From positions 582,254-646,253 of the forward strand of contig BCIK01000011.1 of the NCBI GenBank assembly GCA_039545295.1: DNA of 64,000 nt. Reading direction: 5' to 3'. The stretch is from Udeniomyces pyricola. Its lineage: Eukaryota > Basidiomycota > Tremellomycetes > Cystofilobasidiales > Mrakiaceae. The translations under genes were made by a program, and so were the position numbers. How positions within the stretch are numbered: position 1 is the stretch's first letter; the number at the start of each line of letters is the position of its first letter. The notes below the pieces were generated by a model. It saw only the letters and a program-made list of their open reading frames with translations. It was not told the origin of the DNA and did no database searches. Below are positions 1-11,746 of the stretch, one piece after another.

Positions 1-2106
1 GCCACTTCGTCGTCGTTGGCTTAATGGCCCACTTCTTGAACCCACTCGCCGGTCCACCGAAAGGTCCGAATCTCCTCTGAGCCGAAGACGATGAGGCGGG
101 GAACGACGATGTGTTGTCTCGAGGAAGACCAGTAGTGGCGACAAGAGACGGGGTGGAGGTGTTGGTGGGAGCTGGGATGAAAGAATCGGCCGGAGAGTCG
201 GAGCTGGAAGGCGAGGAGGCAGCAGGCTCAGGCTGCTGTCCAGACTGATCGTCAGACTCGGGAGCAGGGATAGAATCAACACCGGCAGAAAGAGATGCTA
301 CGTCCGCAGGAGCGATCGGAAGGACGGCAGAAGAGGAGGTCTGTCGGTTCGATTGAGACGGAACGAAGGAGGGCGAAAACGGAGGAGCCAGCGCCGAGGG
401 GGAGAACGAAGGAGGGGGTTGCATAGGAGGGGGAACGACGATGAATGCGTTCTCGTTGGCGTAGTCAGGCATGTTGTGTTGAGGGGGTTGGCTAATTGAG
501 GGCGAAGCGCATGGGGAGAACGATCGCGAAAGATTGCGAAAGATTGCAAAGGAGCGAAGAAGCAAACAGAGGGCGAAAGACATTTGGGGGGGGGGGGGAA
601 GAGGCAAAAAGTCTGTCAGATCTGATGATTTGTGTGGTTACTTTAGTGAACGACAACACAAAAGAAGAAGAAAAAACTCACTATCGGTGGGATCGGTAAA
701 GGTTAGGGTTTGGGTTCATCATGTGAGGGGGTCCCATCGGCATCGAGCCGGGTGGTCCAGGGTAAAAGTTGGGGGGCATGTGGTAGAAAGGCGGCGCAAA
801 TGGGTACGGGTTGTACTCGTGCTGCGGGTACATAGGAGGAGGGGGAGGCGGTGGGGGCGGGAACGCGTTGAAGAGCTGAGGGGGATGTTGGAACGCGCAC
901 TCGTTGCCGTACCGACACTGAGGGAAAAACCTGGAAGACGCCACCAACGCCACAAGCCAGCAAGCAGCGTGATCAGTGACAACGTTCGAATCACTCCACA
1001 TGTCACGCTTCGTTCCAGTTCCCTTTCTCGCTCTCTCTCACTCTCTCCCTTACCCCTCAGCCATAACAGCAATCAACACATCGTCTCACTCACTTGCAAG
1101 GAATCGTCTTGGAGATATCCAGAGGAGGAATCGAACCAACGTCGCCCTCAAGTCCCTCAACCTTTTCCTTTGGCTCGCCCTCAACGCCATTCTGCTGCGG
1201 CTGCGGCTGCTGGCCTTCCTGACTAGGAGGAGGAGGCGTTCCCTGCTGTTGAATCATGTGCAGTGGGGGACCCATCATCATGTGAGGCCCTGGAGGAGGT
1301 GGCCCCATGAATCCGCCATAATGCATTTGGGGGTGAAAGTTGGGGTAGCCACCGTACGGGTTAGCCCCGGCGTCCATAGGAGGGTACATGTCACCTCCGG
1401 AAGGCCCACTCGGGTAGGAGGGCTGGTGTTGTTGAGGGTGGAAAGGAGCAGGGAAAGGGAGCGAAGGCCGAGTCGCGAGCGAAAGGAGGTTGAGAATGTC
1501 CGGATCCGAGGTGTGCGAAGCAGGAGGGCCTTGAGAGGAGGGGTTCATGGGATCGGCACCTGAATGATGGTTTTTATGAGAGGATGCATGACGAGGAGAA
1601 GATAAAAGAGAGGAAAAGAGCCAGAAGAAAAGCGACGTCAGGATGTCGAGAAAGAAAGAAAAACGCGTAGGCGGGCAAACCAAGCACCGCCCAACGAAAT
1701 TTCGGGTGCCGGCAAGGAAGCGGCAGGAAAGTGCTGGCACGGGCAGGTGATAGAGTAGGGGAGAGGTGACGCACCTGCCGTCAGAAGGGCCTGAACGACC
1801 TCGGCATGACCGTTCTTGACGGCAGCGATAAGAGGGGTTGTACCGGTATGGTCTGAGGCGGAAGAGGAGAGATGCATCGGAATAAGCGAACCGCCGAGGC
1901 GGAGGACGGAAGGAAGGAAGAGGGGGGGGTAGCGCGAGCGAAGGAAGGGGGGGGGGGNGGAGGAGAAGGGCAGACCAGAGAGAGGACAGGATAATTCAAG
2001 CCGACGCACCTTTGATCTCAATGTCCACACTCGAACAATCCTTAAGAGCTTCAGTGACCTTTTCTACGTCCCCTGATTCGGCCGATTTAAAGAGAGCAGA
2101 GACCAT
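1..2106 (-). CDS. Ankyrin-repeat and CCCH zinc-finger protein (3' end outside window)
   Basis: Five exons on the minus strand are joined by frame-consistent GT-AG introns: 2010-2106, 1775-1852, 1094-1559, 682-930, and 491 running past position 1. The start is the ATG at 2106. The N-terminus (MVSALFKSAESGDVEKV...) leads into an ankyrin repeat whose second helix pair reads TPLIAAVKNGHAEVVQALL. A Pro/Gly/Met-rich linker follows. The exon 3-4 junction creates one CCCH finger, PCKFFPQCRYGNECAFQH (C-x5-C-x5-C-x3-H), then another Pro-rich region and a Ser-rich tail. CCCH fingers of this kind usually bind RNA, and ankyrin + CCCH architecture is known in eukaryotic post-transcriptional regulators. RNA regulation is therefore inferred, not shown. 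The C-terminus lies off the left edge, so a second finger there cannot be excluded. The gene is divergent from the MOB4-like gene. Confidence 0.75.
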
Positions 2107-2836
2107 CGCGTTGCGGGAGGGAAAGGAAGAGAGTCGACCGAGAAAGGTTTGATGAAAGGCGGTCGAATGTCGCGGGTTGCGGTCGGATTGGATGGGCAGG
2201 ACCAGGAAAAGAGGGCTGAGAATGGGATGTTATTTTTCCAGTCAATTGTCGATGTAGTGTCGTTGGTGAGGGAGGCCAAAGGGGATCGGACAAAAGCTGA
2301 CGAGCTGGGGAGGGATAACAGCAAAGAATCGGAAGAGGGATCGGAAGAAAGGACAGGCTTCAGTTTCGAATCTTTGAACTTGACTGGGCCAAAAGAGAAA
2401 GCGCTCGAGCACCCTCTCGGATGAGAGCGCTTTCTATTATATATTATGACTCTTGCAGCAGCCCTGGCCAGGAAGACGAGATTCATCATGCAATCGACTG
2501 CAGATCGATCCGATCAGCCAGGCCATGCAACGCCCAAGCAACGCCATGGCTCTCCATGGCTTCTCAACACAGCTTTGCACAGCTGTCTAGCCCCCCTCGC
2601 GATTCCTCCATCCGTGCAGATCCATGTCATGTGCACCCTCCACTCATGATCGTTCGCCGCCTCTTGACCATACAGCCAGCCAATTAGCCAGTCCAACACT
2701 CATCGTCACCCCATCATCACTAGCCGCCAGCTGCGAACGGAATCGTCCGGCTGCTCCTACCGTCCAGTCACCCTCTCATCCTATTCCGCCCTCACCCCCA
2801 TCGAACTCACACTCACCTCGCCCAACGCCTGTCCTG
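2107..2836. promoter_or_regulatory. Divergent intergenic region, CCCH gene / MOB4-like gene
   Basis: This 730-bp stretch separates two divergent start codons and must hold both promoters. I see no conserved gene in it. The right half is pyrimidine-rich on the + strand, as expected for the leader of the MOB4-like gene. An in-frame upstream ATG at 2624 could extend that protein by about 70 Ser/Pro-rich residues. Confidence 0.5.
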
Positions 2837-5335
2837 ATGTCGCCTCCAGTCCTCAAGTCCATCGGACCAACAACTCCCGCACGCCCCTCTCTACGAACCC
2901 GCCCTGGATCGTCGTCCGTTGTATGTAGTCTCGTCTCGGTTCAGCCCACCGACCCATCGCACTATCTTCTCATCATCCCTCAAATTCGATAAGACCTCCA
3001 ATGGACTCGTTCACTCATCCTTGACACGAACCTGGCTTCTGCTTCCTACTCATCTCGCGTCTCAACCTCTCTCCCCCTCCCCCTCTCTTTCCCAAAATCG
3101 ATGCATCATGGTCTGCTGGTATCCTGCCGCGTCTGCTCTCCTATCGTTTACCAGGACTTTCTTCCGACCACTGCACTTCGCCTATCCTCGCTTGAAGGCC
3201 CGTACAGACTTTCAGAGTATCTGTCCTCCTTGGTGGCTGCGGATTCGGGAGACGTGGACAGAATCGTCGAAGTTCCGGGAAGCTCATCGGTTGAGGGCGG
3301 GGAGGAAGAGGTTGGAGAGCTGGTCGATGCTGACGTCGTGAGTCGTCTTGTCACGTATCTCAACAATGTACAACTAGCTACTGACTATGAATGGAGTGGA
3401 TTGGATCGGAACCCATAACTACTGCCAGTGGCTGTACGAACACCTGCTGTAAGACGCGTCTGGCTTTGCTTTCGCCCTTTAATCTAATATGAACCCCTGT
3501 ATGCGCCGTCGTGCTCTTGCTAACGGATTCAAGCTCAATCCGGTACTTCTCTGGCAGACGTCTTCCCATCGATCTTACACCTCTCATCGTTGCACTCTTG
3601 AGCTCCAACGAATCCCCCTGCACGCCTGAGTCGTGTCCGGAAATGAAGGCAGGCGATTGGGAGTACAAGTGTGCAGCCCATCCAAGAGGACGTAACAGCA
3701 AGGCAAGTTTCTTTCGACGTTCGCTTGCGTCTGGTGAAATGTCTGTAGTCGGCAACAAAATCAGAGACTGTAACATGTGGTTGACACGTCTTTCCATCCC
3801 ACAGGACTGCTGTGCGATCGACTATATCCTGCATACCCTCGACTTCGCTGCGGGCGTCCTTAACTCGACGAGCATCTTTCCGTCTCGGTTCGCAATTCCT
3901 GTCTATCATCCCTCTCATCCATATATCAACCTCCCATATTGAGATACCCCATCTTTCTTACCTCGTTGACATCTCTCAGCCTATCAGTATCGGCTCAAGC
4001 CCGGCCTCAGCTCTTTTCGCTCGCTCGCCGCCTGTCCCGGATATTCGCTCACGCGTACTTCAATCATCGGGAAAGCTTTGAAGCATGCGAGGTAAGTCAC
4101 GTGATACCTTTGTTTCTTCTAAACATCTGTCACTGGTAGAAATCACTTGCTACAAATCTGTTAGTAGATCTCTAATAGCCCTCCTCCCCTGTTCTTCAAC
4201 GTGATGTCAATTCCAGGCGGAAACGTCTCTCTATCGTCGATTTCTCCTTCTGTCGGAAACCTACTCTCTCATCGATGCCCGAGACTTGCCGATACCTTCT
4301 CACCGCTTTCTCAACGCAAGTTTTTCGCCACCAGCTATCGGTACTTCTCAGCCCGGTCGCGAGCAATCCGGTAGCGGACGAGGAGATGACAGTAACGAGG
4401 ACTTTGTGCCCCGTGATCTTAGCCAATCTTACGACCGACGCAAACAGGGGACGCAAAGAAGAAATCCGATCATTGGAGATGTTGGTACAGGAGCGAATAA
4501 GATGAAGTCTACAGAGGATGATAGTCGGGTAAAAGGCTCAAATTCGACATCGATATCAGATCGGCCTGCCGCATACACGACACCTCCCCAGGAAACGAAT
4601 CCTGTTTTCTCCAACGCATCCATTCCTTCTCCTCCGCCTGAGATCAAGATTGACACTCCGACGCCCCCTTCATCTATAATCTTGTCGCGCCACAATTCGC
4701 AGCCTCCCACTCATCTCTCGCCACCACCTGCTCTTGCCCCACGCGCCAATTCTACTTCTTCCGTCTCCCTCCCATCCTCGCCCGTCCACTCTACGACGCT
4801 CATCTCTCCGACCAACAAGCTCTCAATCCGGGTTCGAAGCAAATCGTCAACTTCGACGTCCCTCTCTAACAACACATCGAAATCAGTTTCGCTTCGTGCC
4901 TCCAGTCCGCGCAATCCTCTCAATCCGGCCCTCGCCAGGCCCAACTCGCTCAACCTTGACGAGGAGTCGCAAAGTTTCGCTAGCATGAATGGAATGAAGA
5001 GTGTGGGGCGCACGGGGAGTAAGAAGTTGCTTGCAACCTTGGCTGCGTTGGCAGCCGCGGAGGACGATGGGGAAGAGAACGGGTCGTCTTTGTCTAACGG
5101 ATCGCGACATGGAGAAGAGGGTTCGAGAGCTCCGTTTGGGCTGGGGGGAGGAAGTCTGAGGATAGTTAGGAAAGGAAGCATGCGCGTCAAGTCCTCGGGG
5201 GCGCTGCCGCCGGGTCTGGGAGGCTCGACGGTCGAGGAGTCGACGGATCCAGCGGCCGTCGAGCGAAATCTGAGGCAGCCGCCAAGCATGTCTCCGGGGT
5301 GGAGAGAAGGGCGAGAGAAGCCAATTTTGGATTAG
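2837..5335 (+). CDS. MOB4: MOB4/phocein-type Mob protein with long disordered C-terminal extension
   Basis: Seven exons: 2837-2920, 3155-3337, 3429-3448, 3558-3702, 3805-3887, 3980-4091, 4217-5335, giving about 581 residues. Residues about 20-235 follow animal phocein/Mob4 closely: LRTRPGSS near the start, WLYEHL, the C-x4-C pair C117/C122 in SPCTPESCPEM, DYILHTLD, FPSR, and the H-x4-H pair H196/H201 in FAHAYFNHRE. These four residues are the Mob zinc ligands. Phocein-type Mobs are core subunits of the STRIPAK phosphatase-kinase complex, and the fungal versions (e.g. Neurospora MOB-3) act in cell fusion and development. Phocein is about 225 residues; here roughly 340 Ser/Pro/Thr-rich residues follow. 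Exon 3 is only 20 nt. Intron 4 begins with GC (GC-AG) and intron 5 has a weak GTTCGC donor, but the frame and homology agree across both. Confidence 0.88.
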
Positions 5336-5898
5336 ACGGTATCTGATGAAGGAAGATGGGAGAGAGAGGGAGAGACACGTGGAGGAAGATGAGGGGGGGG
5401 GGAGTTTAGGCTTGTGATTACTGTATATCAGCAGAGTCGTATTGCTAGTAGTAATCGTGGTGGTAGGATGAACCATGGCCGGAGGGTTGCCGATTTCCCG
5501 AGGCAAAATATGTTGTTTTTTTTTTGTTTTTTTTTTCTCTTTTTTTTCCCTTCCTTTCGGGGTGCTTTTCTTGCTTTGCCTCAGTGCCCTTCCGTATGAC
5601 GACATTTACGATTGATGAACTTGTTGTTGAGACTGAACATTGAACCGGCCAAGTGGTCTCAAGCACTATGTGGTGCAAGATGATAGCAAATTGTTGTACG
5701 ACGATGTGTAATTATAACACAACATCTTTTTGGCGGTTCGGATGTGATCGGCCCGAGTCGAACCCGTCGTTGGACATGTCTGGTTTCTTGCAGCCGCCGA
5801 ACTAATCGTTAACACATCATATCGTCCTCATAGGCATTAGTAGTTGCATCCATCCCTTCAACCCCCCAGCTGCAATCATTTCACTTTGTATCTTTCAG
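5336..5898. other. Intergenic region after MOB4-like gene
   Basis: 563 bp between two + strand genes. The first part is the 3' UTR of the MOB4-like gene and contains long T tracts at about 5515-5555. The rest would be the promoter and leader of the NIPSNAP gene. No gene is recognisable. A B-box-like motif near 5740-5760 was examined as a possible tRNA and rejected. Confidence 0.5.
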
Positions 5899-7547
5899 AT
5901 GTATCCTCTATGTATCTTCGCTCCACTGGCCTGCAGATCAACCGTCTCAATGGCCGGCACTTCAGCTGTCGCGCCAGCCGTCCTCTCGGCCCGAGCTTTC
6001 GCGAGGAGCTCACCTGCCTTGGCCGGGGGCGACGATCCTGCTCCTTCTTTCGTTCAGGTGGGTGATCCCGCTTGCTTCGCTATATCCTGACCGAACCACT
6101 CAGACTACTTGGTTTGGTTTCAAGTTACATCATCTTAGCTAGCAAAGGATTGACACTCGACAATGATCGTCCCTGATCGATGGTCATCTGATGCCGCCGT
6201 GACTGTTACTCGAGCGACGCCCTATATACCGACTGACTCACTGCATGCCATGTCTTCATCTTGCTCATCCAACAGTCTCTTCTTCATGGAAGCCGATCCG
6301 CCAAAGAGGAAGTTCGAACTCAACAGCACTCTCGACTTGTCGGTCGAGGCAAGTACGTTCACGAACTCATCAGTAAGTCATCAGCTTGGTCCCGTCTGTA
6401 CCCCTATCATTATCTATACCTTTATGACTGAGGCTTTCGCGCGTTCAGAGCACCGGATCGTGCCGGGCAAAGCGGCGGAATACCGTGAAGCGGCCGCGAA
6501 GCACTTTGGAGCAATGATGTCAGGACGAGGGGGTGCGACGGCTCAAGGAGGCGATCTCATGGGCAGTTGGGAGGTCGTCGTAGGGGAACTCGATACCTTC
6601 AGTGAGTATCTCTACTTTGAATCTCGTCCTTGTTTTCTGTCCCTTCTCTTCCGGGAAAGACAGAAGGAGGAGGACCAGATCGCCTGAGTAGTGCATGTGT
6701 CGGATGGTTATCTGATCATCTCCAACTGACGTCTGGCCATGATCCACATTTCGTGGTTACCGCTCTTACGCTTTGGCGATTCCGGACGACTATCGCGTCC
6801 CCTCTACTTCACCCATGACTTCATCCTCTCCTTATTAACATCACAGTCCACGTCGTTCGGCACCCTTCTCTCTCCCAACTGAACCAAACTATCCTCGCTC
6901 CAGGACCATCGCCAACGCTCGCGCCACTCCTTCCCCACCTCATCACGCGGGAGACGTGCCTCCTTCAAGAGTTTGCGGCCCTCCCAGCACATGATAACCC
7001 CGCTATGAGCACGGCTGAATCCACGGAGGAAGGTCTATTCGAGCTGAGGACGTACGAGCTCGTACCGGGAAGCATGCTCGAGTGGGAGGGTGCATGGCGG
7101 AAGGGGATCGAGGCCAGGAAGCGATACGTTGTGCGTTTTTCAGACCGCTGACTTCTTGTGATATATTGCAGCGCGAGATCAGTGCCTTCTGACTTGTCCT
7201 TTGACGTTCCGTTTATTTGTGGGGTCGAACCGAAAAACTAGAGTCCTGCGGGCGCATGGTTCACGCAGGCTGGTCCCCTCCACACGGTCAACATGCTGTG
7301 GAGGTACAAGTACGTCCCCCTTTTGAATAATTCCTTCTGGTGTGGGGTCTCTCTTCGATGCATATCCTGAAAATTTATTGCTGTTGATCATCTTTGCTTC
7401 GTCAGGGACCTTGAGGCACGCAAGGAGATCCGATCGCGTGCTTGGGAAGTGTCTGGATGGTCCGACACGGTTAAGGAAACCGTCAAACTGACGCGAGGCA
7501 TGTCAAGTCAGATGCTGAAGCCGTGCGAATGGTCTCCGCTCAAGTAG
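5899..7547 (+). CDS. NIPSNAP-family protein, probably mitochondrial
   Basis: Six exons: 5899-6057, 6276-6372, 6449-6601, 6847-7130, 7242-7309, 7406-7547, giving 300 residues; all junction phases agree. Family hallmarks are contiguous after splicing: SLLHGSRSAKEE, QQHSRLVGRGKYVHE, KHRIVPGKAAEYR, MGSWEVVVGELDTF, then the second half with LFELRTYELVPGS, MLWRYKDLEARKE and the C-terminal SPLK. NIPSNAP proteins carry two related ferredoxin-like (dimeric alpha/beta barrel) halves and are mainly mitochondrial; in animals they act in mitophagy signalling, while fungal roles are poorly defined. The N-terminus is Ala/Ser/Arg-rich without early acidic residues, fitting a presequence. An in-frame Met at 5950 (MAGTSAVAP) is an equally good start. 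Acidic residues 40-50 (GGDDPAP) probably lie after presequence cleavage. Confidence 0.9.
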
Positions 7548-8608
7548 TCTAATCGGTTCGGGTCAGAGGAAGGACTGGGCAGGACTAGTAGGGCCGATGT
7601 CGACGTGGTGGACGTCGGTTTAAGGGATGACTGGCATGCACAGCCGATGGTCGGCGTGGCGCGGCGTAAGTTGGTCATGTCGAGTTGTATCGTGTACTTG
7701 GATGACCTGTAGTTTGGATTGTGTAATTGTATGAGAATAGTTTGACTGGATAGATCAAGAAGGATGCAAAGGTTGAGCAAAAGCAGAAGAGGACTACTGA
7801 CATAGAAAGAAAGCAGCCCCAACAAAGAAAGGCACGTGTTGTTTGCACAGTATCTGTTTTGAAGGCGGCTGTGCGATTGCGTGTTCGCAGTTGCCAGAGT
7901 TGTCTCTGCCATCACAGCTATCACATGTCACATGCAGGCTTTCTCTTGCGTATTACTGCAGAGGATACTGGTTTCTCTCTTGATCTCATACCGACCTCAG
8001 TCCTCGGTATCTTCCTCGACGTTTGTGGTGTGGTTCTCCTGATCATCACCAGAGTATCTCATCCCAATCCATCTCTTGGTGTCTATCGATACGACATCAA
8101 CAGCGACTGCGACAACAACTCGTGTGAGATTGAGCGTTCCCTCAGCCAACACGAAAAGCCGGTTCCCTCCGCCTTTCCCTTCACACGCCGACCACCCGAG
8201 TTTCAGCTTCCTTGCGTTGCATTCACCGGTCACCTCGTCCTATCTTCATCGGCCCTCATTGCTCCCTCGACCGTCTTGGCTCCTCTCTGTTCACTTGGTG
8301 AGCACGGTTCTGAGTGAGTAGGTGCTGTCTTCATCTGTCTCGCAACCGCGCAACGGAGAGACTGATCATCCCCCTTCCCCTTCCCTCTCGATCCTTTCCC
8401 TTGGTCTTGCGTCGTGTTTCTTGGTTCGGTTTTAGACCCACCCCAGTACTGTCACCTTGCTCTGATCATACTCTTGACGATCTAGCAGCCATTCCAAACA
8501 GGGCTCTTTATCTGCAGTGCCATATCTACACCATCACTTGCCAGCCGCTCTTTCCCCCATTGTTGTCTCTTCGGACCTTCTCCGACGTCGCGACGGCCTA
8601 ACCCCTAG
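7548..8608. other. Intergenic region NIPSNAP gene - ERD1
   Basis: 1061 bp between two + strand genes. No ORF with family similarity is visible on either strand. The last 250 bp before the ERD1 ATG are C/T-rich on the + strand, typical of leaders in this window. Promoter elements cannot be named with confidence. Confidence 0.45.
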
Positions 8609-11600
8609 ATGGACATTGATACCCCCCTTCCTTCCGACCCGGACGAGGCCCATTACCATATCCTCGTACCGTCTTTTTCCTCGACTTTCCCATTGCCGTT
8701 TCGCGTGTTGTCCCTACTTGGGCTCGCTATCCTTCTCTGGGCCATCAACCTTCACGTCCTTCACCTCCTGGGCGTCCAAACCGGGTGGATCCTGGCTATT
8801 CCAGCGAGATCCTCCTCGAGCCTTACGTCGTCAGCCTACGAACCTGTCGTCAGCCTCGCTGATCAAGACGATGATGATGACGATGACGATGATGGAATGC
8901 AGCATTTCGGAGCGGGCGAGCGTCATGGTGGTGGTAGTAGCATCACCACCGGGGGTAGGGTTCGAGGGGTTTGGGCGAGAAGTCGAGAGTTGTACGGACC
9001 GGTGTACGGGTTGTTTGGGGTTTATACAGCGTGGTGCTTAATGGGGTGGCTTGTGTTTTGGTGGGCGAGTGGAGGAAAAGAAGAAGGCATGGACGCTTGG
9101 AGAGGTCTCATTGGAATCACCGTCATTGGCATCGTGACGGGACTCATCACGCCGCACAGTGCGCTTTGGAAGAGGGAGAGAATGGTGTTCTTACAGTCAG
9201 TTCCTTTCCTTCCTTCAGATCATGCTGTTCATGCTTAATAGTCTTTGTGAGGTTGCCATCTTAGGTGACCGGCATTGATGATTATACTCGTGACGACTCG
9301 TGTTGAACGTACTCCTCTTCAGGTCACTCAAACGCTGCCTGACATCGCCGATTGGCGAACCCATTCACTTTTGCGACGTCATCACCGCCGATATTCTCAC
9401 GTCTTTTGCCAAGGTCATCGGTGACCTTTGGGTATCAACTTGCCTTGTGTTTGTTGGAGGCATGACTAATTCGCCGTTCGATGTCGTCGGCTCCATGTTT
9501 GGCCATTGGATCGTTCCTGCTATGACATCGTACGTGCGTTTTCTTTTCTTCCCCCTCTTTTTCGGACCGACGCTAGCGAATCTGCGTCTGAAATCTTCTC
9601 TCGCGTTCAGAAGCTTACTCGAAAAAAACAAATGAAACATCTCTCTCTGTTTTCGTCACCTCTTACTTCCTCCCTTTCTCCTGACAACTAAACTGACAGG
9701 CTGCCGTATCTAATCCGACTGCGCCAATGCCTGGTCGAGTACGTCACATCCGACTATCAAAACACGCGTCCGCTCTTAAACGCACTCAAGTATGCCTCGG
9801 CATTTCCCGTCATCATCCTCTCGGCTGTTCAAAAGAACGTTCTCGATGAAATCGCTGCCGAACGCGGCGTCGACGACTTGGGGGAGGACACTTGGCATGG
9901 AGAACATCCGCTGTTTCGGCTTTGGTAAGACAAGTCTCCTTTTCCTCGGGGATGTGCATTTTCATCTTGCTGCTTCCGGCTGCTTGTCTCGCTTTCTTCT
10001 TCTTTCTTTTCTCCAACGGGAGGCGACCCGATGATTTGGTTTCTCCTCTCTCCCTCTGGATGGATTTCTGACGACCTCACCCGTTTTTGTTATTTCTTCG
10101 GTTTCTTGATTTCTTACGTCGGGTCCCTGTACTTCCAGGCTTCTCTCGGTCTTCATCAACTCATTCTATTCGTTCTGGTGGGACGTCACCAACGATTGGG
10201 GTCTTACCATCCTGTCTCCTAAAGAATGGCAATCGAACCCGTCCTCGCCTTCTTTTACAGAGCGCTTGCCGTATGCACCTCAGCGTGTGTCGTCCCATAG
10301 CCACAAGCGAAACCGGTCACTCATCAACCGAGCTCTCAACACGCTCAGACCGTCCGCTTCGTCCTCGCCGTCCTCATCGTTCCCGTTGACCGGGAAGAAT
10401 GAGAGCCATGGCCCTGATACGATGGCAAGCACGTCGGCTTCGCATCATACCCGAACAAGTTCTCAACATCGATCATCCACACCTGATAGACAACGATATC
10501 CTCATCACCATAACCATGTCCCATCGGGCCATCTACCTCCGTCTGCTTCTTCTTCTTCTTCCACGCGTTCGAACCTCTCAATCATAACGTCCTCGGCGTC
10601 GCTCGTTACACCTCTGAATACGTCCTCGACGAACCATCATACCACACCTCCGTCCTCCCACCATCACCACCACTACAACCATCACTACCATCCCTCTTCC
10701 AACTCTCCTTCCTCCGTCATGACCCCGACCATCTCCCTTCACTCGCATTCTCCGCATCTGACACCGACGACGACTTACCCCTTCGGGCTGAGACCGCTCC
10801 GATCGTTCCCGGACCCGGCGGTGTACTACCTCGTCATCCTCGTCGATCTCGTGTTGAGATTCACGTGGAGTCTCAAGTTGAGCTCCCATTTGCACACGAT
10901 CGCGGAGATTGAGAGCGGCGTGTTCTTGATGGAGGGTTTGGAGTTGGGACGGAGGTGGATGTGGGTGTTTTTGAGAATCGAATGGTAAGTTGAGTGCTCT
11001 GTGCTTTTTTTTTTTCTTCCTTCCTTTCTTCTCTAAGGTGTGGGTGCGTGTGCGTGTGTATATGTGTGAGGCGAAACCCTAACCGGACTAAAACTGACAT
11101 GCACACATTCTCTCTCTCTTCCTCTTCTGCTACTCCTTGACGAACCCCCCCCCCCCCTTCCTCTTCCCTTACTCCCGGTTCCCCAAACGCTTCCAGGGAA
11201 GGCATTCGGAAATCCCAACTAGAGATCGACGCGCGTCGAGCTGCCATGACTCAACCGGACCTGCATCACCTTCCTTCAGGCCACGAGACGACCAGTCGAA
11301 GTCATAGCACTCTTCCACCTCCCTCTGCGCCTTCTCTTTTGTCCTCATCACCGCCACCACCACCATTGTCGTCGTCGTTGGGGGTGACCCGGCACCCTCA
11401 CGTTCATGGCGACAATAAAGTCCGAGGGCAAGATCATCATCATCCGGTCATCCAACCGTATCAGCATTCCTCGCAACAGCATCAGCAACAGTCACAGGAG
11501 AGAGGGGAAGAGTCGATCCCTTTGGTCGTTTTGAGAACGACGACGGAGGATGATGAGAACGAAGATGTTGATGACGACGACGGGGGAAGAGGTGGAAGAG

Positions 11601-11746
11601 GTAATCAAATGACGGTCGATCTTGTCCCGCTTATGGGCGGGACTAGGTCAGATCAAGGAGGGATCGGTGGAGATGGTGGTGGTGGTGGTGGTGGTGGGGG
11701 GAAGGGAGAAGGAAAAGAAGGGATGGGTCATACTAAAGGAAGATGA
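8609..11746 (+). CDS. ERD1: ERD1-like EXS-domain Golgi membrane protein
   Basis: Five exons: 8609-9195, 9323-9529, 9700-9924, 10139-10984, 11197-11746, giving 804 residues. An acidic N-terminus precedes hydrophobic helices (LSLLGLAILLWAINLHVL, PVYGLFGVYTAWCLMGW, GITVIGIVTGLITP). The EXS core shows FCDVITADILTSFAKV, IVPAMTSLPYLIRLRQC, NALKYASAFPVII, FYSFWWDVTNDWGL, YYLVILVDLVLRFTWS and RRWMWVFLRIEWEG. There is no SPX domain, which separates ERD1 from SYG1/XPR1. Yeast Erd1 acts in the Golgi in retention of lumenal ER proteins and glycosyltransferases and in phosphate recycling. About 180 residues (roughly 372-553) rich in Ser/His/Thr interrupt the EXS domain between DWGLTILSPKEW and the PDPAVYYL helix; this is longer than I would expect for the family. 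The C-terminal tail (from about 640) is His/Gln-rich, then acidic and Gly-rich. Confidence 0.88.

Noticed and set aside
5725..5800. Possible tRNA on the minus strand with a GGTTCGACTC B-box-like motif and complementary GTTCGG/CCGAAC ends
   Set aside because: The enclosed segment is only about 67 nt, the T stem does not pair, and no acceptor stem of seven pairs forms at the right spacing.
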